From assembly GCF_000276665.1 (NCBI RefSeq), contig NW_004955438.1, positions 8,028,683 through 8,092,682 of the forward strand: a DNA stretch of 64,000 nt, read 5' to 3'. This document shows positions 34,882 through 47,862 of this stretch, piece after piece. A model generated the notes under the pieces. It made no database searches and was not told where the DNA came from. It worked only from the letters and a program-made list of their open reading frames with translations. A program made the position numbers and the translations under genes. Source of the DNA: Chinchilla lanigera (Eukaryota; Chordata; Mammalia; Rodentia; Chinchillidae). Position 1 is the first letter of the stretch, and each line of letters opens with the position of its first letter.

Positions 34882-36800
34882 TTATATTTAGTACAGTTTG
34901 TATATATGTAAAAGATAATGGACCACTTTTATTTCAGTCTTTGGATAATTTAGCTACTTAGAATATGTAGTTTCTTAATTACATGAATGAAAGACAAGTT
35001 TTATAGTTATCAAAAGGAAGAATCACAAAGAAAAAAGACAAGCATACTCTGATCAACTTCAGTGCAGTACTCTACACTCGCATTCTCATTATAACCGCCC
35101 CCTTTGTGGGTAGCTGATAAGAGCCAATAGGACTATTTCCTTATTCAGTGCTGTACTAATACTTTTACTTTCTAATCCTACTAATAAACATATGGTGTGG
35201 GCAGGATTACTAGCCCTACTTCTCAGATGAAGAAATTGACTGAGAATTTAAGCAAAAATTCATTCCTGTTAGATGGTTATTCGTGTACTGTATCTGATTC
35301 TAATTCTCCCCCTCATGATCTTAATGGCAAGGTATTTGCAACCTGCAGGTATATGGGTTTCTTGTTACGAGCATCTAGAAAATAAAGAAACTTACCAGAA
35401 GTAAGAAAATACAGTTAACCAGATATTTACAGTTATCCAGAATTTGGACCTAAAGAAATACAAGCGTGTGAACAGTGAGTGAATTGCTCCAGATTTTGCT
35501 TCATCATTGTTTCTGGGAAAGTGAACCACAAGAGGTTATTTAACCAAAGGCCATAGACCATTGTTTTTCTTAAGCCAAGTTACCGGAGCAGTCACGGAGG
35601 CTACAGCGTCAGCTACCTAGAGGGTTTGGTGTTCAGAATCGTTATAAATGGAAACGGCACATTGCATGGGTGGTGAGACTAAATGTTCTCTGTGCAGGCT
35701 GAGATGCTTTGTGTGTAATTTCAGTGTTTCTTGGAGTGCTTTTTAAAATTATCCCTGTCCTTTCTTTTGTTAGAAAAGATGATACAGGTACTGTTCTATA
35801 GAATTCATTTTTCCTTTGAAACTTATGAAGTTTTATCAACCTGAGGTGTTTGAAGAAAAGGTCATTCTGTGAAAGAAATAATTGTTCCCTAGGAAGACTT
35901 TATTTTTTTTCAAAATTCTTTACTGTAAAAAGAGTGAATTGAGGACTACCTCTCTCTAAAGAAATTATGCTCCTATAGCTTACAAATTCAAATGTAATCC
36001 AGAGAACATGGAGACATTTTAAGATCCATTAGGTTATCAAGCCTGTCCTTCTGTAGTCTGTTTAAAATTCTTTTTGCAAGAAGATTAAAAGTAACATTTA
36101 ATAATAGGTCAGTTGACAAGTAATTATTTAGCACCCACAGGGCATAAAGCTTTATACAAAAAGCTCAGAATTAAAACCTCTAGAGTTACATAATGAAAAA
36201 GGAGACAAAAATGTCTTTCTCTCTGAGCATAGGAGCAATATTAAGTTCTATTTTGTCTCATATCTTAAGAAGCTAGGCTGTCAAAAATCATGCAAAAATT
36301 AATAAGGACATCTTTATGGTATTCTTATCTTGTCAAATTTCTTTTACATGGTGTTATAATACCAAAATTTTTTCCTAAAATGTAGAGAATGCGTTCTGTT
36401 CCCATGTTTCAAAGAGGAAACTGAGGCCGAGAATGTCAAGATAACTCACAAGCACACAAAACTGGGGGAGCAATCCAGACTCTCCTTCAAATCTCATTAG
36501 AGGACTAACCCTCCTAAGGTAGCAGGAATCTGCCAATGCAGTGAGACTCTCACTTGCCTTTTGAAGATCTTTTTTGACAGGGTAACTGAGCCAACATTCA
36601 CACAGGGCCTCTAGTGAGTTCGAGGTCACTAGAACCTGTCATGTGAAGGGCCTTTAGGGGTAAACTCTTGGCTACGGCTCAGTGGTGGCAGGGGACTCCT
36701 TGTTCTCCTGGATGGATCAGTCTCCTTCCCCTGCCAGTGCTTCTTCTGAGTATCAGCCCCTATTGTGCTCCACTCCAGCTTCCTTCAGGTCTATTCTGTT
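34882..36800. other. Unique DNA with MIR remnants and a CpG patch
   Basis: MIR-like lines in plus sense lie at about 35195-35250 ('acttctcagatgaagaaatt') and 36385-36500 ('gtttcaaagaggaaactgag' then 'acaagcacacaaaactggg'). Five CpGs occur in 73 bases at 35584-35656 in otherwise CpG-poor DNA. No gene recognised; ORFs are 60-84 codons. Confidence 0.45.
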
Positions 36801-36906
36801 GTTTTTTTTTTTTTTTTTCTTCTATTTTTTTCTGGTACTGGGAATCAAACTCACGACCTCTTGCTTGCCAGGCAGGCGCTGTGCTGCTGAGCTAAATCCC
36901 CAGCCC
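36801..36906 (-). mobile_element. ID-type SINE, minus strand
   Basis: The plus strand shows a long T-run, 'ctggtactgggaatcaaact' with 'cacgacctcttgcttgccag', and ends 'gagctaaatccccagccc', the antisense ID head. Flanks 'caggtctattct' (36786-36797) and 'caggtctgttct' (from 36907) form a target-site duplication with one difference. Frames through it (36668-36990) spell an antisense ID peptide, not a gene. Confidence 0.92.
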
Positions 36907-37188
36907 CAGGTCTGTTCTTGCCCCCACTCTGCAACTAGACCACTTCAAAAATGCAAATCAAACTTGCAAACCCTCTGTGTGGGTCTGTAATGGCTTCCAA
37001 TGAAACTTAAAAGAAAGAACAAAATCCTTAAGAGGTGTTTTAAGACCCTCCTCTCCTTGGTTTGCTTATACCTCTCCCTTCATTTCCAGTCTCTCATTTC
37101 AGCCTCATTCTCCTTCTTCAAAGTTTCTGGAGGGATCACTTCTCCAAAACAGACATCCTCCCACCAGCAGTAACACACTCACATATCT
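36907..37188. other. Unique DNA between two ID copies
   Basis: About 280 bases with CT-rich stretches. No gene or repeat recognised. Confidence 0.45.
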
Positions 37189-37282
37189 TTTTTTTTTTTT
37201 TTTTTCTGGTACTGGGAATCGAACTCATGACCTCGCACTTGCCAGACAGGCGCTGTGCCACTGAGCTAAATCCCCAGCCCCC
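37189..37282 (-). mobile_element. ID-type SINE, minus strand
   Basis: A T-run, then 'ctggtactgggaatcgaact' with 'catgacctcgcacttgccag' and the terminal 'gagctaaatccccagcccc'. A perfect 15-bp duplication, CACACTCACATATCT, flanks it at 37174-37188 and 37283-37297. Same orientation as the copy 280 bp upstream. Confidence 0.94.
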
Positions 37283-37439
37283 CACACTCACATATCTTAG
37301 TGTAGTGAATTCTCACCAAACCTATAGTTCACTGTAGTTGACAAAATGAAGTCAAATAATCCCTACCAGTATTCCTTTAACATTATTTTTTCTTAAATGT
37401 ATTGATCACACTAGAGAAATTTTGAGCATCTGTAACTAA

Positions 37440-37550
37440 GTCCAGTTTAAACCTGCAGAATATGAGATCAGAGTTCATCTTTAATTCAGTGTCTAGCACA
37501 GTGTGGATATTGCTGAAGAGTTCAACAAATATCATTTGAATGTTAAAGTT
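37440..37550 (+). mobile_element. L2/MIR-type 3' tail fragment
   Basis: 'cagtgtctagcacagtgtgg' followed by 'tcaacaaatatcatttgaat' is the decayed form of the common 'tagcacagtgcctgg ... caataaatatttgttgaatg' 3' end. Confidence 0.5.
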
Positions 37551-40378
37551 TAGGAGGGGACGGCCAACTTGAATTTCATTCCAACTAGATTACAAGTTAC
37601 ACACAGGACTACAGATCTGTTTAACTATTCTACTGTCACATTTCATGGTATGTACAAAAGGAAATGATCAATAAATATAATAAACGAACTAATGGCAACT
37701 GCATTTCCTATATATAATACAAAAAAGCCTACCAGAAAAGGAAACGTGGTTAAACTTGTGTGTGGTAAATTCCTCTGAAAGTCTAATTTATTGCAAATAT
37801 ATTATAAAAGTAGGTGACATTAGTGGTATGAAGTGTTAAATTGAACAAAACTTGAAATTGACTACGTTCGTTAAATTTTATCTCCAACAAAAATAATTGC
37901 ATAAAGTTCAAAGTAAGATACTATTTTCCCATTTATTTAATTTCATTTTTTTTTACTTTATTTTATTTTATTTTATTTATTTTTGATGGCTTGAGCCATA
38001 CACAGTTACCTTTGTTACAGGTAAAAATTGTTAAACAGAGTTTCGTAGTTTAACTTGATGCTGTATACCACCAGTATCATCTATTGGCTGAAACATATTT
38101 TATAATAAAATGCAGAAACATATGCCACACAACTGTTAAAGTTTCAGAAAAACTATGAATAAGAAGAGAATTCCAAAAGACTAATACATTTTGCTATTAA
38201 TATTAACATGAAAATAAATATGGTCTTAGCACAGTTAAATTTAGCTTTGAACTTCCTGCTAGTACAAGAAAGTAAAGCATGACAGACTCAGTGTCACTTT
38301 TTCTAATTAACTATAGAGTGTATATCCCACAGAATGGATAATCCTCATGAAACTTTGTGATGTTTTACTCTTAACTTCATACAGCCATAGCTTCTCTTTT
38401 TCCATTAGATTTTCTATAGAAATAAGGACTCTGGTTCTACACCTAAGCAAAATAAATAAATCATTAAATAGCTTGGGGTAATTGCATATTTTAGCACTAT
38501 AGTAATTGAGAAATAGATTTTTTTCTGAATGAGTTGATTTAGCTTGCTAGCCACTGTTATGGAATTTACTGGATAACTTTGTGATTCCAGTTTACCTCAT
38601 AATCTTGTAATCTTTATTCAAACTTATTCAAAAAGAGCTTGAAATTGTCCCTGCTTTTCATAGACCTAATTATGAAAAACTATGTCTCAACTTCCCTCTC
38701 AGTCCTGAGATCTCTCTATCCCACCATCCAACACAAAATGATATTTTCTTTTCAAGTAGACTTAAACCTCTCATTCCAATCTTTCCCCTAAGGTTCAATT
38801 TATTTGCACAATCTGACAATAAAAGAGGGGATACTTTCAATTTTTTGTACTTTCTGATAAGAAATTCAAAGTTTTGCCTTTGAAAATTCAAAGATAAAGG
38901 AGGCTCAAGAAGAGGAAATAAAACTCAACCACATTGTGCTGGATTTATATCATATCCCCCAACCCCTCTCCCCTCACACACACATAAAATCCACTCAGAG
39001 ACTAGTAATATGGCTTATTTGGAACCAGTGTTTTTGATATATAATCAGTTTAGGAGCAAATCACACTGGAGCAAGGTGGGCCCTAATCCAGTGGTCTGCG
39101 TCCCTAGAAAAGGGGAATTTCAATACAAATACACACAAAGTGAAAGTGAACATGTGAAGACAGAGGCGGAATTTGCAGTTAAATGCCACAAACTGAAGAG
39201 CAAGAACTGCAGCACCCAAGTAACCAGAAGACAAAGAAAAGATTTTTAGCGTCGTGCTATTAGCAAAGCCAGATCAATACGTCCGGCATCCAGACCAGCA
39301 AATATGTATGTATTTTTATTACTCTGAATTACCCAAATTGTGGTAATTTGTTCCAACAGTGCTAGTAAACCAATATAAGGAGAAAGAAGTTATGCTTTCT
39401 TCCTTTCATTTTCCAGATTACAAGATCACATAATTCTCCAGCCCAACAGATATCCTCCCTGGATCTGCACTCAGGAGGAGGAAGAATGAGAATTAGAATG
39501 TGACAGGGCAATACAAAAATTTGATCCAGTGTTTAAGAAAGCAGATCCTTGAAGTAGTTTCTTAAATTAGGAATAATACCTTATGATTGCATTGCACTTT
39601 CTACTAATTTGACCCACAGGGCTCCCTTAGATACAGATAAAGCATGTAATAAAACTTTCAAGAAGCAAATGAAAAATCTTTGGTTTAGAGAGATTAAAAG
39701 ATTTGTTCAAGTTGTTGAACAAATCAATATAAAAGCCTGAAATGAATCCTAGGTCTCTTTACCCAGTGTGTTATTTTTACTGTTCTACCATGAATTGCAA
39801 GAAACAGGTACAACTTGCTTGTGAATTTCAGGCATAATACTTGACCTGTGTTTCAAAGTCAATACCAGTGACTGCAGGCAAGTTCCTTAGTTATGGGAGC
39901 ATTCATAGGGCTATGGGGTAGACTCAAATGCTTTTGTCAGTTGATACAGACTACTTATTATAAAGTATGTGTAGCTTGAGTAAAAGATTTCTGCGACAGG
40001 CAAAATGTATTGAGGAAATGGGAATTTAAAAGACATGAAAGAATAGAGTCTAAGAGTTACTGAAAATGCTCTTGAGAATATTATTTATGATATGAAACAT
40101 AGACGCCTATAACAAACAACAGAATAAAGAACGGTAGATTCTAACCCCTTACAACACAGACAAATGCCAGCCTGAAAGCAGAAGAATCCTTTAAAGGATT
40201 TGTTTGAAAAGCTTGACCAAGACTTCTCTGGGAGGGATTTTGACTACACAGATAAAGAACAGAGTGATTCTGATGCCTGGTAATTATTATTTGGTTCAGA
40301 AGAGGTATGATAGAGTTGGAGTTTCCCAAGGTTGATCACAGTCAAACTCTCTCTGCCTTCATTAATATTGTTTCATAT
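37551..40378. other. Unique DNA with a MIR remnant and a CpG patch
   Basis: A (TTTTA)n run lies at about 37955-37982. A MIR-like segment in plus sense lies at about 39580-39790 ('ttgcattgcactttctacta', later 'agatttgttcaagttgttga'). Four CpGs fall in 36 bases at 39250-39285. The 79-codon ORF (39010-39249) and others have no recognisable domain. Confidence 0.45.
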
Positions 40379-40479
40379 TTGTTTTTTTTTTTTTGGTTTT
40401 TCTCCGGTACCAGGAACCGAACTCACGACCTTGCACTTGCCAGGCGGGCGCTTTGCCACTGAGCTAAATCCCCAGCCCC
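40379..40479 (-). mobile_element. ID-type SINE, minus strand
   Basis: A T-run, then 'ggtttttctccggtaccagg' with 'aaccgaactcacgaccttgc' and the terminal 'gagctaaatccccagcccc'. Flanked by the 13-bp duplication TATTGTTTCATAT at 40366-40378 and 40480-40492. The 72-codon ORF at 40332-40550 is the antisense ID reading. Confidence 0.94.
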
Positions 40480-41083
40480 TATTGTTTCATATCTGCCTAA
40501 TGTTCTCATCAGCGGGGACTGAAAGAATACCATATAATTATGTAGACTAGTGGAGGGACTCAGGCATGGGATTTCATTCGATTCTTCTCAGAGGCATACT
40601 CACAGGCTGTCCTGTGTTTTTGTCTGTCTGACTTCATAAGCTGTCTCTTTCTACAACTAGAAGAACAAAGGCTACCAGAAGCTATTGTGTGGTTTTTCCA
40701 AAACCAGACGGCCAAACTTAAAGTAGGAGATACATTGGCTTTGTCCATGAATCTTCAATAGAGCTCACGGATCAAAAGCTTGACCCGTCCCCCATCCTAG
40801 CAAGTGAAATAACCACTAGACTGGCCAATTCTGGGTGAGAATACTGCATAGTAGGAGAAATCAATTAGTTCAAGACATAAAACAGAAAATTTCCTACACT
40901 TATTCAATAGTTGTTGTAAATGAAATGAATGGAGTGCTATGACCTTTTTTAGTTTTGTTTTGGTTTTATGGTTTCTAAGTCCACATAATTCTATTTTAAT
41001 AGACCTAGAAAACATGTCCTTTTAATCAATCTGTCTCTCTCTCTCTCCAACTACTGGCTAGGTGTTCAAAATATTTTCACTTT
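40480..41083. other. Unique DNA
   Basis: No gene or repeat recognised. The minus-strand ORFs of 62 and 72 codons have no domain. A short (TC)n lies near 41032-41047. Confidence 0.45.
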
Positions 41084-41181
41084 GGGGCTGGGGATTTAGC
41101 TCAGTGGCACAGCACCTGCCTGGCAAGTGCAAGGTCGTGAGTTCGGTTCCCAGTACCAGAACCCCCCCTGCCAAATTAAAG
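41084..41181 (+). mobile_element. ID-type SINE with an unusual C-rich tail
   Basis: 'ggggctggggatttagctca' with 'gtggcacagcacctgcctgg', box B 'agttcggttcc' and 'cagtaccagaa'. In place of an A-tail it ends 'ccccccctgccaaattaaag'. Flanking duplication TATTTTCACTTT at 41072-41083 and 41182-41193. The missing pure A-tail suggests tail decay. Confidence 0.93.
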
Positions 41182-41916
41182 TATTTTCACTTTACCTGAA
41201 CTAAATTTGCTTAAACAGATGATCAACTAATGTACCTGGAGTAATTGTCTCAGCCTACTTCTTTGAAGGGCATATGCTGTTTAATCCTTTCAAGCCTTCC
41301 ATCCCAGATTTTAGCATAACATGTAAGTTCATAGTAGAGCTTTTGATTTCTTGTTGCTATCCAAGTTCTTCTTAAGTTATAGTAGAAGAAAGCTGTCATG
41401 AAACCACTTCTGACTGCAATAGTAACAAAAAAAAATGTTGCTCCAAATTTTTCTCCAATTTCAAGTTATTTCCTATTGCTAAAGAGCTAGCTTTAGCTGT
41501 ATGTTTGTTTATTAACTGCTTCAATAGTTTTAGTTGAAGCTACTATCTACATTATTAATTATTAATCTCCTTTAAAATTGCCTTTGCAAGAATTTGAAGT
41601 GATTTGATAGGAGTTCAAGTGGTACTCTAAGACATCAGAAACTTCTCAGCTCTAATCCTTTGATTTTCTTCAAAGTTTGTGGTCGGTGGACCCTATCTCT
41701 CTTGTTATTTTTGTAATATCTACAGTCTATTGGAAGCTAGAATAATTAATCTTATAGATTATCATTCCCTTTGGCTGCCAGTCCTAGTTAGATTAAGATG
41801 ACAGAGAACAGAAGATCTAATTTTCTGGTAAGAATCTCAAAAGACACTTGGTATGAGATTACAAATATCCACATATTTTTCTTCTTATTTTTTTCTTTGC
41901 TTTTAGTCACACACAT

Positions 41917-41956
<40 letters not shown>

Positions 41957-44218
41957 CAATGTGGTTTTCCAATGAGTGACGAAACTAGATGACGTGTAAC
42001 TCTTCCATGGACAGTAAAACCACTGCAAGTATTAATAAGAAAATAAATTTGCACCCTGGATCTTCAATTTTTGGAATCTGTCCAAGAAGAGTTAATAGCA
42101 GAGCAATAGGTAGTATCCGAATGATGCTAATTAGTCCCCATTTTGGAATTTCAGTCCCCATAGGATGTCTCTAATGATTATTTTCCACCAGGGTTACCTG
42201 CTGGGGCTTGTATAACATGCAGGGCTGAAAGCGGTGAAAACAGCTCCTCCCAGACTTCCTGACTTGACTATTGTCAGTGGGTGTTTTCAAGAAGCAATGA
42301 GCACCTTTTCCTAGTTCAAAGTTGAGAAAATGTTGTAAGATATGTTTAAACATAAGCACAGAGGTTCTCTCCAAAGTGTTAATGAATTTCACCAAGATCT
42401 AGTTTTCTGTAAAGAAGATTGCATAGCCTAAAATGAAGCGAAGATAGGTATCTATTTTGCCCAGTTTGTACAATAGAATTTGCATCTTTAGATAGGAAGC
42501 AGACAAGCTAGTTAACCAGAGACCCTATAATTTACTGTAGTTGCCTTTAATGAGGCCACTGAGAGACCGGGGAATGGATGCAGAAAGCAGAAAGAGTGAA
42601 AGTCACTCTGTAATAGCAAACAGAGGTTTCTAAATGTAATATGGGAAGACAGAGAAGGGTATAGTAAAAATTAGCATAACGACCATGTCTTCAGAAACAT
42701 TCTTTACTCCTAAGCTTTCATTAAATCAAATACTAAGTGGCAATTACTGAAATACAATAGGCACATTCAGGCTCTGACAACCCTTAACCTTTTTGGTTTT
42801 TATAAACCATTTGTCCCTGTTCACATGATGTCCCCCTGTCATGAGGTGACTGGTCTACCATGGGCTTCAATGCCATGTGGAACACTCTAGTGTTCTCTGA
42901 ATGGCTCAATTATCCTGAAGTAATTTAAAACATTTCTATTGAGGCATCCAGTATTCTAGTGCTCTTAAATAGACTCTTGGGTCCTAAAAAGCATAAACTT
43001 ATCCAATGTACAGGTTGCCATAAAGGAAGGAGCATGCCATATTTCCCAACTCAGAACGCTTCAATCAGAAGCCCATAATCAGGAAAATGCACACAATGAA
43101 GCCAAATGCTATATACTTTTAATACTTCATAGGATTCCAAAAGACTTGCATTAAGGAGTTAAAAATCAGGAAAGCTGCATCACCTGGTCACATTGATGTT
43201 TTATATCCTAGGAAACTGTGCCACATTGATAAATGTGTTGTCATGTCAAGTGATTCTTAAAATGGCTCAATGTCATATCATGCTGGCCAGCTGTTATGTT
43301 TGTACTTGGCCAATTTGGAAAATGAGTCTTAGAAGTGAAAGTGACTTCCGCAGACTAAGCCTTAAAGGAATGGTATTTCTAGGAGGTTAACTGAATAGTA
43401 AGTTGGAGTATTGGAGAAGACAATGTCTCGCAGCAGGTCACAGATCAAACTGCTTGCTGCTCCTGCACTGTGGCTGCTTTATCAAATGGGTTGGTTTCCC
43501 TAGAAACTGGAAATGACAAAGACATAGGAGGATGATTCACAGGTACCTTTAGGCTGCTTCAACTCAGGAAATGGGACCTTGTCTTAAAATAGCCAGTGTT
43601 CCTGTCTACCCATAGTTTTAGCTATGATTTCTTTCCCAAACCACCTGTAGTTTCCTGTTTACAAGTATCTGCATATGGTCACAGTGGTTTTCCAATTGCT
43701 ATCCTCATGAAGAACAAACTTCAAATGATTTGGCCTTAAAAGAGTTGCATCCATGTTATAAAAAAATATTTCTAATTGTTAGGATTTTGTAGGTCTTATG
43801 AAATTTACTTTACTTAACACAGTGGCATTAGACATGTCATAACTGACAGTTAATACAATTCTTTGTCCTGTAGGGTTAATGTGAGAACAGAAACAAGTAG
43901 TGCCATTGCTTAATCATAAGTAGTGACTAAGGCTTATAGACATGCCTTCAGCACGGGAAGTTTAGCAGGGTTTTCTACATTTAACCTTTCCCTTCTACAC
44001 AAGCATGGCAGACTGTTGTGTGATAATCCTTTTCTTAAGGTTAGTCTTCAAGATAATATTTACTAATGTTTATATAATGTTATGTGATAGCTTTGGGTAG
44101 AATAATAAAAAGTAGAAGCTTAAGACCTATTTGGATCAACATTCTGCAACTCAATAAGATTTCCTGAATTCCATTTGGATTTTTCTACTCTTCCACTGTT
44201 CCCATGCTCAGAGTCCAT
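41182..44218. other. Unique DNA
   Basis: Apart from the (AC)n listed separately, no gene or repeat is recognised. ORFs of 60-88 codons on both strands around 41788-42395 include translated AC repeat. Composition is fairly uniform. Confidence 0.45.
41908..41955. repeat. (AC)n microsatellite
   Basis: About 19 uninterrupted AC units from 41917, preceded by an interrupted 'cacacacatg'. Long enough to be length-variable. Confidence 0.93.
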
Positions 44219-44342
44219 TATCTATCCCTCTGTTTATCGGTCTGTCTATCTATCATTTATTTATTTATCTATCCATCCATCCATCCATCTATGCATCTAT
44301 CATCTATCAATCTATCAATCTATCTATCTATCTATATCTCTC
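44219..44342. repeat. Compound (TATC)n/(CCAT)n tetranucleotide repeat
   Basis: Mixed blocks of TATC, TTTA, ATCC/CCAT and TCTA across about 124 bases, ending in TATATCTCTC. It produces a Tyr/Ser/Ile-rich translated frame on the plus strand (44204-44440) that is not a gene. Confidence 0.9.
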
Positions 44343-45289
44343 TAATCCACTATAATTTAAGGAAGCCCAGCAAGCCTCTTTTGTGCAATATTCTAAATGC
44401 ATGGTATTGTATCAATGGTGGGGTGAAGGAAGAGTGTTGAGGTAAGATATAAGAAGATTTTAAAGTCAATATATGACAAAGCACTTCAGAGATCCATCCA
44501 AACCATAGAGAACACAATAAAAACATAACTAATTTCCAGTGCTTGGGTCTACGCATGCCCTCTAGGTTGCTGTGTGTATGGGTACGTACACACGACAGAA
44601 GTATTTTCTTTGATGATCAGATCAGCACATAACAAAAATACAGCTAGAGTGGCACAATGTTATGTCCAGATGGGTACAGCGACTACAGCTGGTTCTTCTC
44701 AGAGCTTCCTTTCATGCCTCCTGGAATCATGCTCAAGGTCATGCTGACTTTTCTACCTGAATTTGCTACTGATGCTAACTTTGCCAGAGAAGTTCTTCAA
44801 ATTCATATTCCTTGTCTTAAGACTCTTACCTTATTTGTATTTGTTTGTATTGCATGCTGACTATCATCTGGCATAACCATAATCATTTGAGAAACTTTCA
44901 AAATTTACTATTATGAAAATTTCAAAGTTTCAATCACATATGAACATATAAAGATGACCCCTACCTATATCACCCTCTTTCAGTAATTTCCAGTACATAG
45001 ACAAAATTGTCTGTTCCAAGTACTGATTCATTCCCAGCCGGCCACCCTCTTTGTCTATCTCTTCTCTGCCTTTAGTGTTTATTTTTTGAGGGACCTGGCT
45101 TGTTTGTACTGTTTCTTCTAATCTAGATTTGCTGACTGTCTTCCCAAGACAACCAAGGTGTTATTTTACACATTTTATGTCTTCTGTAATTGTTGAAAAT
45201 AAATATGCATGCGCCATCACCTTTAAGTTGGAATTTTTGCAAGGGAAAATTGCTATGTCATGTCTGGTGTTCTTGTTTTTAAAAAAATG
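44343..45289. other. Unique DNA
   Basis: No gene or confident repeat. Short ORFs only. Confidence 0.45.
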
Positions 45290-47026
45290 TTTTCATTTTA
45301 ATAAATGTTTACAGTATCTAATGATTGCATTCACTGTGGAGAATGGGTACAAGCACATAACAACTTAATTTAATTACACCCTTCTCCCTTCTCTCATCTT
45401 GCGGATCTCTTCCACTGACAAAAGATCTCTTTTCCTATTTCTATTATGTATCTTTTATTTTGTTCTTTACTAAAACTTTGGGTTTCTCGTGTAAGAGAAA
45501 CTGCAGTATTTAAGCTTGTGTGTGTGATGTAGTTTACTTGTCATCATTGTCTCATAGTCCATCCATTTTCCTACCAATGGTCAAATTTATCCTCTTTGTG
45601 GCAGAATCATACTCCATTATGTATAAATACATTTTTTTACCCATTCATATATTGATGGATATATAGACTCTACAAGATTTAGTTATTAGGAAGTTATCCT
45701 TACATAAACATGAGCATACATGTATCACTGTAATGTGATGTCCTCAGATCTTTCAGGAAGATACTTAGAAGGGGAATACTGGGTCAAATGGAATTTATCG
45801 TTTTCATTTTTTTGAAGAATCTCCACACTGATTTCCACAGTGGTACCAGTTTGCATTCTCTCCAACAAAGCAGAAGCATTGCTATTTGCTTGGAAAGTCA
45901 TCAGTAATTTTTATTGTTTGATTTCATGATGATATCCTGCCCTGCTTCTTTCTGCAGTAAGATGGGATCTCAGAGTTGCTTCAATTTTTATATCTGTAAT
46001 GACCAGAGATGATGCACAATTTTTTGTAACTAGAGGCCATTTGTATTTCTTCTGTGTCTATTCATTTCAGCTGCCCATTTTAAAATTTTATTTTGGGAGT
46101 CTCATTTTGTTTTGCTCTTTATATATTCTAGATATTAAGCTTTTGCTGAAGAATTAGCTGGGATTTTTTTTTTCCAATTCTATAGGTTATCTCTTCACTC
46201 TGTTGGTTTTATTATTTGCTGTGCAGAAGCTTTCTCATTTAATATAAACCTACTCATTGATTCTTGATATTGTTTTTTTTTTTGTAAAATTGAAGTTCTG
46301 TTCAGAAAGTTCTTGCTTATACCTATATCTTCAAGAGTTTTACTTATTTTACCTTCTAGAGGATTGTTTCTGTTTCAACATTTCTGTCCTTGATCAGTTT
46401 TGCTGCTACTTTATCACAAGGTGAGAGATACAGGTCTAGATTAAATTGCCTGTGTGTGTGTAGCTGGTTTTCCTAGCATTATTTTTTTGGGGGATCTTTG
46501 CTCAATGATCAGATGGCTGATTGGGCCTGGGGTTCTTTCTGTCTGATATTCTGTTCCAATGATCCATCTGTCTGTTTTTTGTACCGGTGCCATTTTCTTT
46601 ATCACTCTATCTTTGTAACATAACTGAAAAACACACTGTGATAAATCCTGCTTTGTGCCTATTGCCCGAGATTGCTTTCACTTTCTGGTTTCATGTGAAT
46701 TTTTTGTTTAATACTTTTTTCTAGTTTTGTGCAAAGTGCTGTTGGTATTTTGACTGGAATAACTTTAGCTCTATATAGCAGTTTTGGTACTATGGCTGTT
46801 GTGACACTATTCGTCCATCTTTCAGGAACCGAGGATATATTTCCATTTACTAATGTCTTCTACAACCCCCTTTTTTCTAAATATTACTATTTTCTGCAAT
46901 TTATTGGAGTACAGTTTTTAAAGTAGCTATTAATATTTTTCCAGTTTTCAACACTGTCATTTATTTATTTATTTATCTATTAATTTATTTACTTTAGCTT
47001 TTAATCACATTGAAACATCTTTTCTT

Positions 47027-47132
47027 GGGGGCTGGGGATTTAGCTCAGCGGCAAAAGCACCTGCCTGGCAAGCGCAAGGTCGTAAGTTCGGTTCCCGGTT
47101 CCAGAGAAAAAAAAAACAAAACAAAAAAAAAC
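47027..47132 (+). mobile_element. ID-type SINE nested in the L1
   Basis: 'ggggctggggatttagctca' with 'gcggcaaaagcacctgcctg' and 'cgtaagttcggttcccggtt', then a tail of A and AAAC units. Flanked by a perfect 14-bp duplication, AAACATCTTTTCTT, at 47013-47026 and 47133-47146. It sits next to an (ATTT)n stretch (46960-46992). It inserted in the opposite orientation to the host L1. Confidence 0.95.
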
Positions 47133-47809
47133 AAACATCTTTTCTTTCTCTTTTTGTAAGATTAGCTAAAAGTTTGTCGATTTTGATTATTCTTTAGGAG
47201 ACTCAGATCTTCAGTTCATGGTTTCTTTGTACCTTTTTGTCTCAATTTTATTAATTTCTACTCAATCTATATGTTTTCCTTTCCTATATTAGCTTTAGAT
47301 TTACATTCTTCTTGTTTTTTTAGAACACTGAGTTGCATCACTGGGTTATTTACTCCAGCTCAGTCTATTTTTCAAATGTGGGCATTCACAGCTATAAATT
47401 TCCCATTTAGTACTACTTTCCTTCTGGTCTGTATCTTCTGGTGTATCTTCCTGCCATTATCATTGGATTCGAGGAGCTGTCCCCAATTCCATTTAATCAC
47501 AGGTCAGTCCTCTTCCTATCATCTAGCAGCTGATGGATTTTTTCTAAGATATTTTCTGCGTACATATTCACCTGTACCAGCCCAGTCCCCTACCATCACC
47601 TCTTCTCACGTGCTCCGTTTGCTGTCCTTAGTATCAGTGGGGTTTTCTCTCTTTTGAATTTGCTTGGCAACTTCTCACTGACTGTAATTCTTTGCTAAAA
47701 TTGTCACGGATGTTTTGAACAATTTTGTTGAGCTCAGATGGCTTTCTTAAAAATTCACGGATCATTTTATTAAGTCCAGTATCTATTTAGTTATATCACA
47801 TTTGAGATT

Positions 47810-47816
47810 CTGCATG

Positions 47817-47862
<46 letters not shown>

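Noticed and set aside
36668..37337. ORFs here and at 40332-40550 and 61553-61771 share a peptide of the form LTT..LP.RR.A.ELNPQP, looking like a protein family
   Set aside because: It is the antisense translation of the ID SINE head and body. Every copy coincides with an ID element that has its own target-site duplication.
44219..44342. CRISPR-like regular repeats
   Set aside because: The 4-base periodicity without unique spacers is a compound microsatellite in mammalian DNA.
47271..47657. 128-codon ORF rich in hydrophobic residues, could suggest a membrane protein
   Set aside because: It is the antisense reading of the decayed L1. T-rich antisense L1 naturally encodes Phe/Leu/Ser-rich frames.
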